Assembly: GCA_002683655.1 (NCBI GenBank)
Contig: NYTS01000088.1
Location: forward strand, 1 to 50,853
Source: Deltaproteobacteria bacterium
Lineage (GTDB): Bacteria; SAR324; NAC60-12
Direction of reading: 5' to 3'
DNA: 50,853 nt
A program made the position numbers and the translations under genes. The notes beneath the pieces are model-generated. The model worked only from the letters and a program-made list of their open reading frames with translations. It was not told the origin of the DNA and did no database searches. This document shows, piece by piece, positions 16,471 through 25,663 of this stretch (position 1 is the first letter of the stretch; every line of letters begins with the position of its first letter).

Positions 16471-17655
16471 TCAAGTAGTGTAATAAGCATTTTCAGCAAC
16501 ATAGCCCTCTGACAAATCGCACCCCCAAACTCTTTCTGTAGATGTTCCCATTCCAAGTTCAATCTCAATAAATACTTCCTTTGCTTGAAGCAGTGGCCGT
16601 AAAGCTTCAACTAGAGTCAGATCTTCAGAGTGCTCTGCATCTAGACAAACTCTTCTGGCACCCTTACCAAAATAAATTTTTAAGTTCTCCAACGGAATTG
16701 GGAAATCAAAAACTTTCCCGATTGCCATGACGAATCGTCCCCAATTCGGATCTGATCCGTAAATTGCGGTTTTGACCAATGGTGAGTTAATTACTGATTT
16801 CGCATACAGAAGTGCTGATTTATCGTCTTGGGCCCCACTGATCTTCAATTCGATCAACTTTGTGGCTCCTTCTCCGTCTTGGACAATCTGCTTAGCCAAA
16901 TCGCAACAAAGGTCATTAAGGGCAATTTGAAAGTCTTTTCGATCAGTTTTCTTATAGCCTGCACTCAACAAAACAACGGTATCGCTTGTTGATGTATCCG
17001 TATCAATCGAAATCCGGTTGAAACTCTCATTCACTGCTTGATGAAGTGCTGCTCTTAATTCATTCGAGTTTAAGTCTCCATCGGTGACAATGTATGAGAG
17101 CATTGTTGCCATGTGCGGTTCAACCATCCCTGCACCCTTTGCAATACCGAGGATTTTCGTTCCATCTTCGAGAACGACATGAGCAAATTTTGGATGATGA
17201 TCCGTAGTCATAATGGCTTTGGCAAATCTTTCACTATATTCAACCTCTTCACCAAGTTGGTTTGCCAATATCTTACAACCAGTTCTGATTTTAGTTGTAT
17301 CAATTGGGCGTCCAATTACACCCGTTGAAGAGGGCAAAATCATTACAGGTGAAATATTCAATTCCTCCCCCAGCCAACGACAAGTATTTCGAGATACCTC
17401 TATGCCAGCAACTCCAGTTGCAACATTTGCGTTCTTGGAATTCACCACAATCGCCTGCAGTTTTCCATCAGCTACATGTTCCCGGCCAACAATCACAGGT
17501 GCACCTGGAAAATTATTTTTTGTGAACAATGCTGCAGCAGAACATGGACTGTTCGCAACGATTCCACCAAAATCGAGACTCTCGTCTTTCAGGCCAATAT
17601 TCACTCCACCAAAACGAAAACCTTTAACCAGAATCAATTCACGTGAAATTTTCAT
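16471..17655 (-). CDS. argJ: Bifunctional glutamate N-acetyltransferase / ornithine acetyltransferase
   Basis: It removes the acetyl group from N-acetylornithine and passes it to glutamate, closing the cyclic arginine pathway. The autoproteolysis site is seen as KGAGMVEPHMATMLSYIVTDG, where the Thr of ATML becomes the new N-terminus of the beta chain. SDPNWGRF and ATGVAGI are further family segments. The ORF track begins at 17694, inside serS. The ATG at 17655 (MKISRELILVKGFRFGG) is the better start because it overlaps the serS stop as ATGA and fits the family N-terminus, giving 394 residues. Whether the enzyme is mono- or bifunctional cannot be read from sequence by eye. Confidence 0.92.
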   Translation of the reverse strand: MKISRELILVKGFRFGGVNIGLKDESLDFGGIVANSPCSAAALFTKNNFPGAPVIVGREHVADGKLQAIVVNSKNANVATGVAGIEVSRNTCRWLGEELNISPVMILPSSTGVIGRPIDTTKIRTGCKILANQLGEEVEYSERFAKAIMTTDHHPKFAHVVLEDGTKILGIAKGAGMVEPHMATMLSYIVTDGDLNSNELRAALHQAVNESFNRISIDTDTSTSDTVVLLSAGYKKTDRKDFQIALNDLCCDLAKQIVQDGEGATKLIELKISGAQDDKSALLYAKSVINSPLVKTAIYGSDPNWGRFVMAIGKVFDFPIPLENLKIYFGKGARRVCLDAEHSEDLTLVEALRPLLQAKEVFIEIELGMGTSTERVWGCDLSEGYVAENAYYTT

Positions 17656-18917
17656 TTGGAAGCAGGTGGAGGGATATCTGGCAAACCAAGACATTTTGGA
17701 AGCGTGATAGATCCATCAGCCTGCTGCCCATTTTCAATGAGAGCAATCAATGTTCTGGAAACTGCGATAGCAGTCCCATTGAGCATATGAACAAATTGAT
17801 TCTTTCCATCAGAATCCTTGAACCGAATGTTCAATCTCCGAGCTTGGTAGTCAGTACAATTAGAGGTAGACGTGATTTCACCCCAAAGACCTCTACCTGG
17901 CATCCATGCTTCTAAATCATATTTTCGATAGGCTGGAGCTCCGAGATCTCCAGTGCAAATATCGACGACTCGATATGGAATCCCCAAGTCACAGTAAATT
18001 CTTTCCTCAATTTTCAATAGTTTCTCATGTATCTCGTTTGATTTTTCAGGATGAGTGAAAGCAAACATCTCAATTTTCGAGAACTGATGGACCCGGTAAA
18101 GTCCTCTGGATTCGCGCCCAGCGGCTCCCGCTTCTGTTCTGAAGCAATGAGAGAAACCAGCCATTAAAATTGGAAGTTCTGCTTCTGAAAGAATTTGATC
18201 TGAAAGAAGACCACCTAATGTAATTTCAGCTGTTGCGATCAAACAAAGGTCGCTATTTTCGATAGAATAAATTTGGACTGAATCACCTCTTGGCTGAAAG
18301 CCTGTTCCCTGAACGACACTTGCGCGGGCTAAATCTGGGGTCATGTGGACTGTGAATCCCTCATCCTGAAGCAGCTTCAGGGCATATTGTGCCAGCGCCA
18401 ACTCAAGAAAAACCGCTTGGTTTTTGAGATAATAAAACTTTTGGCCAACCACTTTCGATCCACCCTCAAAGTCCACCAATTCCAGACTTTCCATGAGAGT
18501 AAGGTGGTCTTTGGGATCAAAATTGAAAATTCTCGGTTTTCCTACCTCACGCAACACCTTGTTTGCGTCTTCATCTATACCAACTGGAGAATCTGGGTGA
18601 GTAAGGTTTGGAATTTGGGATAATAGATTGCCTCTCTCGACTTCTGCTGACTGGTGAGCCACGTGCAGTGTTTCTTCTTTTTGCTTCAGTGATTTTGACT
18701 CTTCAATCAGAGTCTGTCTTTCATCTGTGCTGAGTTTAGACTTCATCTGATTGTTGATTGCGTTTCGCCTTTGGCGGAGCGTATCTAGCTCCCCCTTCAA
18801 ACTCCTAGCTATTTCGTCTTGCTCTAAGAGTGGAGTTACCAAATCCAGCAAATTTCTATGTCTGCAATTTTCCGAAATTTTTTCAGGATTCTGACGGATT
18901 ACTCGAAGATCGAGCAT
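17652..18917 (-). CDS. serS: Seryl-tRNA synthetase
   Basis: It charges tRNA-Ser. Residues 1 to about 100 form the expected antiparallel coiled-coil arm (MLDLRVIRQNPEKISENC, then a heptad-rich stretch with LDTLRQRRNAINNQMK). The class II catalytic core follows: LIATAEITLGG, motif 2 CFRTEAGAAGRESRGLYRVHQF, and motif 3 region LNGTAIAVSRTLIALIENGQ. The 421-residue length is usual. It begins 46 bp after gatA and overlaps the argJ start, linking translation genes to arginine synthesis in one transcription unit. Confidence 0.96.
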   Translation of the reverse strand: MLDLRVIRQNPEKISENCRHRNLLDLVTPLLEQDEIARSLKGELDTLRQRRNAINNQMKSKLSTDERQTLIEESKSLKQKEETLHVAHQSAEVERGNLLSQIPNLTHPDSPVGIDEDANKVLREVGKPRIFNFDPKDHLTLMESLELVDFEGGSKVVGQKFYYLKNQAVFLELALAQYALKLLQDEGFTVHMTPDLARASVVQGTGFQPRGDSVQIYSIENSDLCLIATAEITLGGLLSDQILSEAELPILMAGFSHCFRTEAGAAGRESRGLYRVHQFSKIEMFAFTHPEKSNEIHEKLLKIEERIYCDLGIPYRVVDICTGDLGAPAYRKYDLEAWMPGRGLWGEITSTSNCTDYQARRLNIRFKDSDGKNQFVHMLNGTAIAVSRTLIALIENGQQADGSITLPKCLGLPDIPPPASK

Positions 18918-18963
18918 GATTCTAATTTATTCTGAGTAGTTATTTGTGGGCGAGGTTTAATAC

Positions 18964-20433
18964 TTAGAAAGGCCACTGAGGTGGTCGTCGAGTATGAAAA
19001 TCAGTTTTTGCTTGAATAGCCTCGCTGACTTTGAGAAGCCGATAATCCTCCATAGGCTTGCTCATCAACTGGAAACCTATTGGCAATTCCTCTTTACTCA
19101 TTCCAGCGGGAATTGAGATCGCGGGGCATCTAGTAAAATTTGCCAGTACACTGTAAACATCTTCAAGATACATTGATAATGGATCATCTTTTTTTTCACC
19201 AAATTTGAATGGGACACCTGGACTTACTGGCCCGATCAAAAAATCAAATTCTGTCAATAGGCTATGTATTTTTTTCTCGATAAATGCACGAATTTGATTG
19301 GCTTTTCCGTAGTAAGCATCGTAGTAACCCGCACTAAGAACAAACGTACCCAACATGATTCGACGCTTTACTTCAGTTCCGAAACCTGACTCCCTTGTGG
19401 TTTTATACAGCTCATCCAGGCTACCACTTCCTCTTCTCAGCCCGTAGCGAATTCCATCAAATCTCCCCAAATTAGAACTGGCTTCAGCAAATGATATGAC
19501 ATAATAAGCTGGTATCAAGCATTCTAGGAAACCCAAATATTTTTTCTCGACTGTGGCTCCTTGCTGAGCCAACCAATCTGCCAAATAAGTTGTTGCTTCC
19601 AAAACGTCTGCTGAGACTATTTTAGAATCCAAATATTCATTTGGAAGGCAGAATTTTAAGGAACTTAGATCAATTTGCTCTTCATATGATTCCAGCTTAT
19701 TTGCCAATGATGTACTATCTTTGGTATCAACTGCTTGAATTGCTTCGAACAAGTAGGCACTGTCCTCAGCAGTCCTAGTTAAGCATCCCACTTGATCTAG
19801 TGATGATCCATAAGCCACTAGCCCATACCGAGATAATGCCCCGTAAGTTGGTTTGAACCCCGTAATTCCACAAAAGGACGCAGGCTGTCGAACAGAGCCC
19901 CCTGTGTCTGACCCCAAAGCAGCGACTGCCATACCTGTAGCCACAGCCACAGCGGACCCTCCACTACTTCCCCCTGGAACCCTGCTGGGATTCCAAGGGT
20001 TCAAAGTAGGTCCAAAAGCAGAGTTTTCATTGGAAGAGCCCATTGCGAATTCGTCCATGTTTGTGGTGCCAATCACCAAAGCGTCTTCCTCTTTCAAGGC
20101 CTCTACTACTGTTGCATCGTATGGTGAATGATAGCCTTCTAATATTTTTGAAGAACAACCTGTAGTCAAACTGGGGTCTGCAATGCTAAGATTATTTTTT
20201 ATGGCAACAGGCAGCCCCGCCAACTTACCAACTCTTTCACCGTTTGAAACCTTTTGAGAAATTTGCTCGGCACGCTTCAGAGATATTTCTCTTGGGACTA
20301 GGCTTCTGTAAACATTCAATTCCTGATCAAATTTTTCGATTTGATCGTAGACCAAATTGACCAGAGCAGTTGGATTTAAATCACTGTTTTGAATTTTCTG
20401 AACCAGTTGTGAAAGTGGAAAATCAAGTGCCAT
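18964..20433 (-). CDS. gatA: Asp-tRNA(Asn)/Glu-tRNA(Gln) amidotransferase subunit A
   Basis: GatA hydrolyses glutamine (or asparagine) and channels ammonia to GatB, which amidates mischarged tRNA. The amidase signature is well preserved: LPVAIKNNLS with the catalytic Lys near residue 77, and PGGSSGGSAVAVATG with the cis-Ser. GSDTGGSVRQPASFCG, with the nucleophilic Ser, is followed by KPTYGALSRYGLVAYGSS, specific to GatA rather than generic amidases. The 489-residue length is right. Neither gatB nor gatC is adjacent, so the complex must be encoded at more than one locus. It is the first gene of the minus-strand block, with a 207-bp divergent upstream region. Confidence 0.93.
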   Translation of the reverse strand: MALDFPLSQLVQKIQNSDLNPTALVNLVYDQIEKFDQELNVYRSLVPREISLKRAEQISQKVSNGERVGKLAGLPVAIKNNLSIADPSLTTGCSSKILEGYHSPYDATVVEALKEEDALVIGTTNMDEFAMGSSNENSAFGPTLNPWNPSRVPGGSSGGSAVAVATGMAVAALGSDTGGSVRQPASFCGITGFKPTYGALSRYGLVAYGSSLDQVGCLTRTAEDSAYLFEAIQAVDTKDSTSLANKLESYEEQIDLSSLKFCLPNEYLDSKIVSADVLEATTYLADWLAQQGATVEKKYLGFLECLIPAYYVISFAEASSNLGRFDGIRYGLRRGSGSLDELYKTTRESGFGTEVKRRIMLGTFVLSAGYYDAYYGKANQIRAFIEKKIHSLLTEFDFLIGPVSPGVPFKFGEKKDDPLSMYLEDVYSVLANFTRCPAISIPAGMSKEELPIGFQLMSKPMEDYRLLKVSEAIQAKTDFHTRRPPQWPF

Positions 20434-20495
20434 CTGGAGGGTAAATCTCTCTGATAAAACGCTAAATCAAAAACCTTACAATTTTATGAAAACAT

Positions 20496-20516
20496 TGAAA
20501 TTTATCATGAATTTCA
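20496..20516. promoter_or_regulatory. Candidate operator palindrome between gatA and the DUF3050 gene
   Basis: TGAAATT-7 bp-AATTTCA is a perfect 7-bp inverted repeat in the 207-bp divergent intergenic region. A second inverted repeat, GTATG-5 bp-CATAC, follows at 20536-20550. Both lie where promoters for the gatA block and the DUF3050 gene are expected. AT-rich palindromes also arise by chance, and no regulator is known, so this is only a candidate. Confidence 0.3.
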
Positions 20517-20640
20517 GAATTAACAAGATATTTTTGTATGCTTACCATACTAGAATCAATGTAAAAACCTTGTTGTCCGGAGGCAAAAGACGTTAAAATT
20601 TTTTGAATTCTTTAACGCTTACATTCACAAGGACAAAGCT

Positions 20641-21402
20641 ATGGACTCATTGAGATTGCTTAGGAAAGAGTTGCTAGAAAGGCAAATGGCAAATCAGTTG
20701 GGCAGTGAAGAAGCCCTACTTAGATTTATGTCAAACCATGTATTTGCTGTTTGGGACTTCCAATCGCTACTGAAAGCTCTTCAACAGCGCTTGACCTGTG
20801 TTCAAGTACCTTGGGCCCCAACATCCGACCGGGAGGCTAGGAGACTCATCAATGAGATTGTTCTTGACGAAGAAAGTGGTCCTCATCCAGATGGTGGTTA
20901 TGCATCTCACTTTGAACTTTATTTGGACGCGATGAAAAAAGCTGGTGCGAATACTCAATTAATCGAGGAATGGCTCCAATTGATTGAAAAATCAGGCAAC
21001 TTTTCAACAGCAATTATTGCCACGAACTTGCCGTCTCATGTCAAAAAATTTCTGAAAACTACCTTCTCATTCATTGAGCAAGGATCACTAGTCACTGTAG
21101 CTTCTTCATTTTTGTATGGTCGAGAAGACATTATTCCGGATCTCTTCAGACAATTGGTTCAACGCTTGGATCTAGAGAATCCTGAGAAATGGGGATATTT
21201 CAAATTTTACCTAGAAGAGCACATTCACTGTGATGAAGAGAAACATGGCCCAGCAGCGGAGCGACTGATGCAAAGGATTTGTGGAAATGATCCTATTCTA
21301 TGGGTGGAAGCAGAGCACGCAGCCAGAATTGCGCTAGCAGCTCGGATTGATCTTTGGGATTCGATGGTGGCCTCTCAGGCATCGCAATCAAGGGCGGCCT
21401 AA
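20641..21402 (+). CDS. DUF3050 family protein (heme-oxygenase-like fold)
   Basis: The 253-residue protein matches the DUF3050 family pattern: FMSNHVFAVWDFQSLLKALQ near residue 30, VPWAPTSDREARRLINEI, and DGGYASHFELYLDAM. An EEHIHCDEEKHGP segment with clustered His and Glu follows near residue 196. The family is all-helical and related to heme-oxygenase-like diiron proteins, and the conserved His, Glu and Asp residues could bind metal. No substrate is established, so function is left open. The ATG at 20641 follows AAGGA at a workable distance. It is divergent from gatA and stands alone before the polysaccharide genes. Confidence 0.75.
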   Translation: MDSLRLLRKELLERQMANQLGSEEALLRFMSNHVFAVWDFQSLLKALQQRLTCVQVPWAPTSDREARRLINEIVLDEESGPHPDGGYASHFELYLDAMKKAGANTQLIEEWLQLIEKSGNFSTAIIATNLPSHVKKFLKTTFSFIEQGSLVTVASSFLYGREDIIPDLFRQLVQRLDLENPEKWGYFKFYLEEHIHCDEEKHGPAAERLMQRICGNDPILWVEAEHAARIALAARIDLWDSMVASQASQSRAA

Positions 21403-21413
21403 CCCATTCATAA

Positions 21414-21429
21414 CCATCATTTGTGATGG
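21414..21429 (+). terminator. Short hairpin after the DUF3050 gene, possible terminator
   Basis: CCATCA-TTTG-TGATGG forms a perfect 6-bp stem with a 4-nt loop, 11 bp after the stop codon. It is followed by GAAAATCTT rather than a clean T run, so an intrinsic terminator is possible but not certain. Confidence 0.3.
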
Positions 21430-21598
21430 GAAAATCTTATAAATTCTCCAAACCATCCCTTAGTGGCTAGAAAAGTGGTAAACTTATGACATTATCAATT
21501 TCATTCCTAAAGATTAAGTAATATTATCCCGTTAGCAAAATTCATCTTTTCACAACGAATCAAGATTCAATAACGTTAAAAATTCGTGAGGCTCACCA

Positions 21599-22729
21599 TT
21601 GATTGAAGGAGTAGAACATCTGACAGTCGCAATCAATGGCAGCTTGATGCATCCTCAACCTACTGGGTTGAGTCGCTATGGAGTGGAACTCTGCAGTTGT
21701 TTGTTGAGATTACTTCCGAAGGCAAAAATCTACACAAAATTGAAGGAGGTAGAAGATCTTTTTCCTGAGCAAGTAGTTTCAAGGGGACCAAAATTTAAAC
21801 ATCCCGCCAATTTCACTTCAAATCTAAAAAGACTTCTCTGGCTTCAAACAGGGTTGCGCCTGAACCTATATTTTCAGAAACCCAAACTGAACTTCGCACC
21901 CATAGCAGAGGGGATTATTTACAGCCCAGTACCTCAGATTGTTACCGTCCATGATTTGCTACCGCTTTATGATCCTGATTTTATGCCGCGTTGGAAAATC
22001 TACTACAGCAAAATTCTTCCAAAAATCCTGAAAAATCACTGTAGAAAGATTATTTGTATTTCAGAATTCACAAAAGTTGAGCTTTTGAAGTATTATCCTG
22101 AAATTCATGAAAACCTAATCAAAGTAATTCACCCTGGATTTAACCCATTAAGATTTCAGACTAAAAGAGAATTGAGCTTTCTGGAAAAAACTGGCTTGAA
22201 TGATTATTTTTTAATGGTGGGAGAAGGAAGACCATACAAAAATCTAGAGTTGGTTCCAAAAGCCCTGAGCATATATAGAGGAAATTCGACTTTGGCCATT
22301 TGTGGTAGAGTTCCAGACGACGAGAAGACGAGAATTCAAGAAATTGCAAATGTAGCTGGGGTAGGAGAGAGGTTGAGGTGGCTCGGGTATGTATCAGACG
22401 AAAATCTGAGTCTTTTGTATGAGAACTCCAAGGCTTTTATATTTCCTAGTCGTTACGAAGGGTTTGGACTACCTTTGCTGGAAGCAATGTATTTTGGAAC
22501 CCCTATTCTTTCTTCAAATACTGCATGCTTACCGGAAGTTGGTGGGAATGTACCAATTTATTTTAATCCATTTGATCCAATGGAACTTAGCCAAAAAATG
22601 GAGCTTTTAGACCAAGATCAAACTCTTGTTGAAAGAATGCGAACCACTGGCTTCCAGCGCGCAAAGCAATTCACTTGGGAAGAATCTGCTCAAAAGCATC
22701 TTGATCTCTTCATAAATGTTTTGAATTAA
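21599..22729 (+). CDS. Glycosyltransferase family 4 (group 1) protein
   Basis: It is a GT-B fold sugar transferase, likely cytoplasmic and acting on a lipid-linked or surface-glycan acceptor. The N-terminal half shows INGSLMHPQPTGLSRYGVEL, a donor/acceptor-domain opening common in mannosyltransferase-like members, and TVHDLLPLYDPDFM. The C-terminal half has GRPYKNLELVPKAL, LRWLGYVSDENLSLLY, and the EX7E-type nucleotide-sugar motif SRYEGFGLPLLEAM. The start is a TTG with GAGG seven bases upstream, and no in-frame ATG lies nearby. Its 3' end overlaps the converging flippase gene by 20 bp. The sugar donated cannot be inferred. Confidence 0.85.
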   Translation: MIEGVEHLTVAINGSLMHPQPTGLSRYGVELCSCLLRLLPKAKIYTKLKEVEDLFPEQVVSRGPKFKHPANFTSNLKRLLWLQTGLRLNLYFQKPKLNFAPIAEGIIYSPVPQIVTVHDLLPLYDPDFMPRWKIYYSKILPKILKNHCRKIICISEFTKVELLKYYPEIHENLIKVIHPGFNPLRFQTKRELSFLEKTGLNDYFLMVGEGRPYKNLELVPKALSIYRGNSTLAICGRVPDDEKTRIQEIANVAGVGERLRWLGYVSDENLSLLYENSKAFIFPSRYEGFGLPLLEAMYFGTPILSSNTACLPEVGGNVPIYFNPFDPMELSQKMELLDQDQTLVERMRTTGFQRAKQFTWEESAQKHLDLFINVLN

Positions 22730-23924
22730 TTTTCTTCTTTAATTCTTGAAAAATAACTACCCCACAAGCTATTGGCACAAAGCTCTCAGTGATCAACGTT
22801 GACCAAACTGCCCCAGTAGCACCAAACTCTGGAATCCAAATTAAATTGAGGATGATATTAATCAACAAGCCGCAAAATGTTAGAAATAAATAAATTTTAT
22901 GTTTATCTAGAGCCACTAATGATTGAGTCATGAGCGTACCCAGATATACCAGTGGGATAGCCCATGAAAGAAGTTGAAGTAAGTTCCCTGCTTTACTGAA
23001 TTCAGGAGGATAAAAGTTATTGAAAAACCATACTGATGAGGAGGACACCAGCATACCAAGCAAAAATCCAGAAATGCTCAAAATTTTAATGCCCTTTTGA
23101 AAGGATGAAAGAAATCGGTCAGTCTGTGATAATGAGCCAATCAGTGCTGCTGTGATGAGTGATGGAAGAAAAAAAGAACCCTCAACTATCACAAATGCTG
23201 AATTGTACAAAGCCACTTCTCCCTCATCAACTAGATAACCAATCATCGCGGTGTCAATTCTAAAGTACATTTGTATCAAGATGAGCACTATTCCAAGTGT
23301 CCATGCCTCTTTCAAAAGCTCTTGAAAGTTGATTCCACCATTTTTTATATCAATTGATTTTATTTTATTAGCTTCTAAAAACAACCAAATCAAACCAACC
23401 AATCTAGGGATAGCTATCCCTGCAGCGGCAACCCAAGGTTCTGTAAGATTAATTGACCAAGCAGCTGATAATAGACTTAAAGACAATAAATTTTGAACTG
23501 GTAAAACTACAGATTCTCTCCTTAAATCTTCCATTCCTCTATAAACCCCAAACAAAACTTGCTGCACACTATTGCAAAAGAAATGAAGACCTAGAAAAAA
23601 AATCAGGATTGGATCAGATCCTAAAAAATAACCAATAATAATAACTGCTGGCAAAAGTATTGATCCCGCTATTTTTTGATATCGAAAAGCCAAAATTTTA
23701 ACGCTTCGATGCCCACGACCCGTCCATTTCGCAACTAATTGAGATAATCCTAACTCTAGAGTTGGTTGGACAATCATTAAACCAATAGACCAATGCAAAG
23801 CAAAGACACCATAGCTATACTTTCCCAGTATAAATGGAAGCAAGAGATGATAAAAAAAGATTTCACCTTTTGCTATTGTTTGCCCTACTATTCCCCAACT
23901 AAGATTATTCTTTAGAGATTGCAA
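22710..23924 (-). CDS. Polysaccharide flippase / MOP-superfamily membrane protein (Wzx-like)
   Basis: The 404-residue protein is almost entirely hydrophobic with about 12 membrane spans. It opens with NNLSWGIVGQTIAKGEIFFY, typical of the O-antigen/teichoic acid flippase family (RfbX/Wzx). Short polar loops such as WTGRGHRSVKI separate the helices, and an acidic helix pair includes FRIDTAMIGYLVDEGEVALYN, a common feature of this family. It would move lipid-linked glycans across the inner membrane. The flanking glycosyltransferases support that role. It is convergent with the GT4 gene. Confidence 0.8.
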   Translation of the reverse strand: MQSLKNNLSWGIVGQTIAKGEIFFYHLLLPFILGKYSYGVFALHWSIGLMIVQPTLELGLSQLVAKWTGRGHRSVKILAFRYQKIAGSILLPAVIIIGYFLGSDPILIFFLGLHFFCNSVQQVLFGVYRGMEDLRRESVVLPVQNLLSLSLLSAAWSINLTEPWVAAAGIAIPRLVGLIWLFLEANKIKSIDIKNGGINFQELLKEAWTLGIVLILIQMYFRIDTAMIGYLVDEGEVALYNSAFVIVEGSFFLPSLITAALIGSLSQTDRFLSSFQKGIKILSISGFLLGMLVSSSSVWFFNNFYPPEFSKAGNLLQLLSWAIPLVYLGTLMTQSLVALDKHKIYLFLTFCGLLINIILNLIWIPEFGATGAVWSTLITESFVPIACGVVIFQELKKKINSKHL

Positions 23925-24051
23925 ATTGACACCTTATTTCTTTACTCTAAAAGAATTTTTTAATAAATCGATGAACATAATTATAAATAGAAGATTTAGC
24001 CAAAGCTAAAAGAATATTGTATATAACTTAATAGAATTCTTTGACTTATTT

Positions 24052-25662
24052 ATGAAAATTATCGGTGCAATTGATATTGGGTCTAATGCTGTTCGAATCA
24101 TCTGTGCCCATTTGACTCCTGACAGAAGAATCAAATTGGTCGCATTTGTTAGGGCCCCACTTCGTCTAGGTTTGGATGTCTTTAAATTCGGATATCTGCA
24201 AGAATCGACCATCTGTAATTATGTTGAATTAATAGAAATATTTCAAAAGACTTTATCCCAGAATAAATGTGAGGAAATCCAAGCTTTCGGGACCAGTGCT
24301 TTTAGAGAAGCAGACAATGCTGATGAACTGATTTCGAAAATTGAGAAAATTACTAGAATTCAAGTCGAAGCCATCTCAGGCGGGAAGGAAGCAGGGTTGC
24401 TGCATAAAACTGTAAATCAGGTTGTTGCTTTACAGTCAGGCAGTTTTTTGATGGCAGATCTGGGTGGTGGAAGTGTGGAAATCACTATTTTTAAGAATGG
24501 GGAGATTCAGTTTGCTGAATCGTTCAGAATGGAAACTGTTCGATTACTACAGATGTTCCCCCATACTCCACAGAGAGAAAAATAAGTTAGAACTTAGGCC
24601 AAGTCTTACATTCGCGCTTTCATATCAACTTTAGCTTCTCGGTTAAATTGTCAGCAGATTGATTCACTTTCATATCAACTTTAGCTTCTCGGTTAAATTG
24701 TCAGCAGATTGATTCGCTCATTCTCACTGGAGGCAATGCCAATGCAATGACTAATCTTTATGAGAAAAGTAAACTAACAGGTGGAATAATTTCTCAAGGT
24801 ACCTTTTTCTTGAACAGTGACAGCCTCCAGTGCTTGAAAAAAAGATTCAAGAATTCCACTTATGAGGAGCGGATTGAACAGTTCAGGATGTTTGGACAGA
24901 GCCGATGCAATTATACCGGCTTCTTTGATGTTTAATGCTCTTCTGAAATTCAGCCGTGCAAAGACGATAGTTTTCACAATAGTGGGATTGAGGGATGGAG
25001 TTTTGAACAAAATGCTTGAAGAAAATTTGGGAAATCCTGCTGGTGGTGAGTATGAGCAGATCATTCACTCAGCTTTCTACAATGCCCGAAGAAATTCTGT
25101 GAACATCCAACACGCCAAAGTGGTTCACAAACTAGCAGTACAGATATATGATAGAATAAAAAAGAATTAATGGGTTTTTTCAGCGTGAAAGACTTTTACT
25201 AGAAGTAGCTGATATACTTCATGACATCGGCTGCTTCATCAGACCCTCTAGCCATCACAAACACACTCAATATTTGATTAAAAATAATGAACTAGTAGGT
25301 CTGACTAACTCAGAGTTGAAATTAATTAGCCTGATTGCCAGTTATTACACAGGATCAGCGCCTTCTGGGAATCAGACTGATTTTCAGAAGTTATCCCCCA
25401 AAAACAGGACAATCTTCCGAAATCTTGCTGCAATTTTACGAGTTGCAGATGCTCTTGATCGTGAACACAAAGGGCGCGTTCATTCAGTGATGGTTATTTC
25501 GAATCAAGCCGTGTGCTTCTAATTCCAAACGAAGATAACGACCAGTTGCTTGCAAATTGGGCAGTAAACAATAAAAAATCTCTATTTGAAGAACAGTTTC
25601 AACGGCAGTTGGAATTGCAAAAGAATTTAATTCCTGAAGACATGCCTTTGAGAGTCAATTGA
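24052..25662 (+). pseudogene. Exopolyphosphatase / guanosine pentaphosphatase (Ppx/GppA) with HD domain, disrupted
   Basis: The first ORF (177 aa) opens with the actin-like phosphate loop GAIDIGSNAVRIIC and has AFGTSAFREADNA and LMADLGGGSVEITIF, hallmarks of Ppx/GppA. Homology then jumps frames. Stops TAA (24583) and TAG (24592) precede YIRAFISTLASRLN. A 50-bp tandem duplication shifts the frame before DSLILTGGNANAM. Another shift near 24890 leads into RADAIIPASLMFNALLKF. One near 25170 leads into the HD motif ADILHDIGCF. One near 25515 leads to the tail ending MPLRVN at 25662. The ancestral protein would be about 530 residues, the usual Ppx length with HD domain. It would have hydrolysed polyphosphate or pppGpp. 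At least five lesions next to intact genes favour real decay over sequencing error. Confidence 0.85.
24617..24715 (+). repeat. 50-bp tandem duplication inside the ppx/gppA pseudogene
   Basis: The segment starting CTTTCATATCAACTTTAGC at 24617 is repeated exactly from 24667 to 24715. The period is 50 bp, with a single difference at the junction (G at 24616 versus A at 24666). Because 50 is not a multiple of three, the duplication shifts the reading frame, moving the IDSLILTGG continuation from frame 1 into frame 3. It looks like a recent slippage or replication-repair event. Confidence 0.95.
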
Positions 25663-25663
25663 A

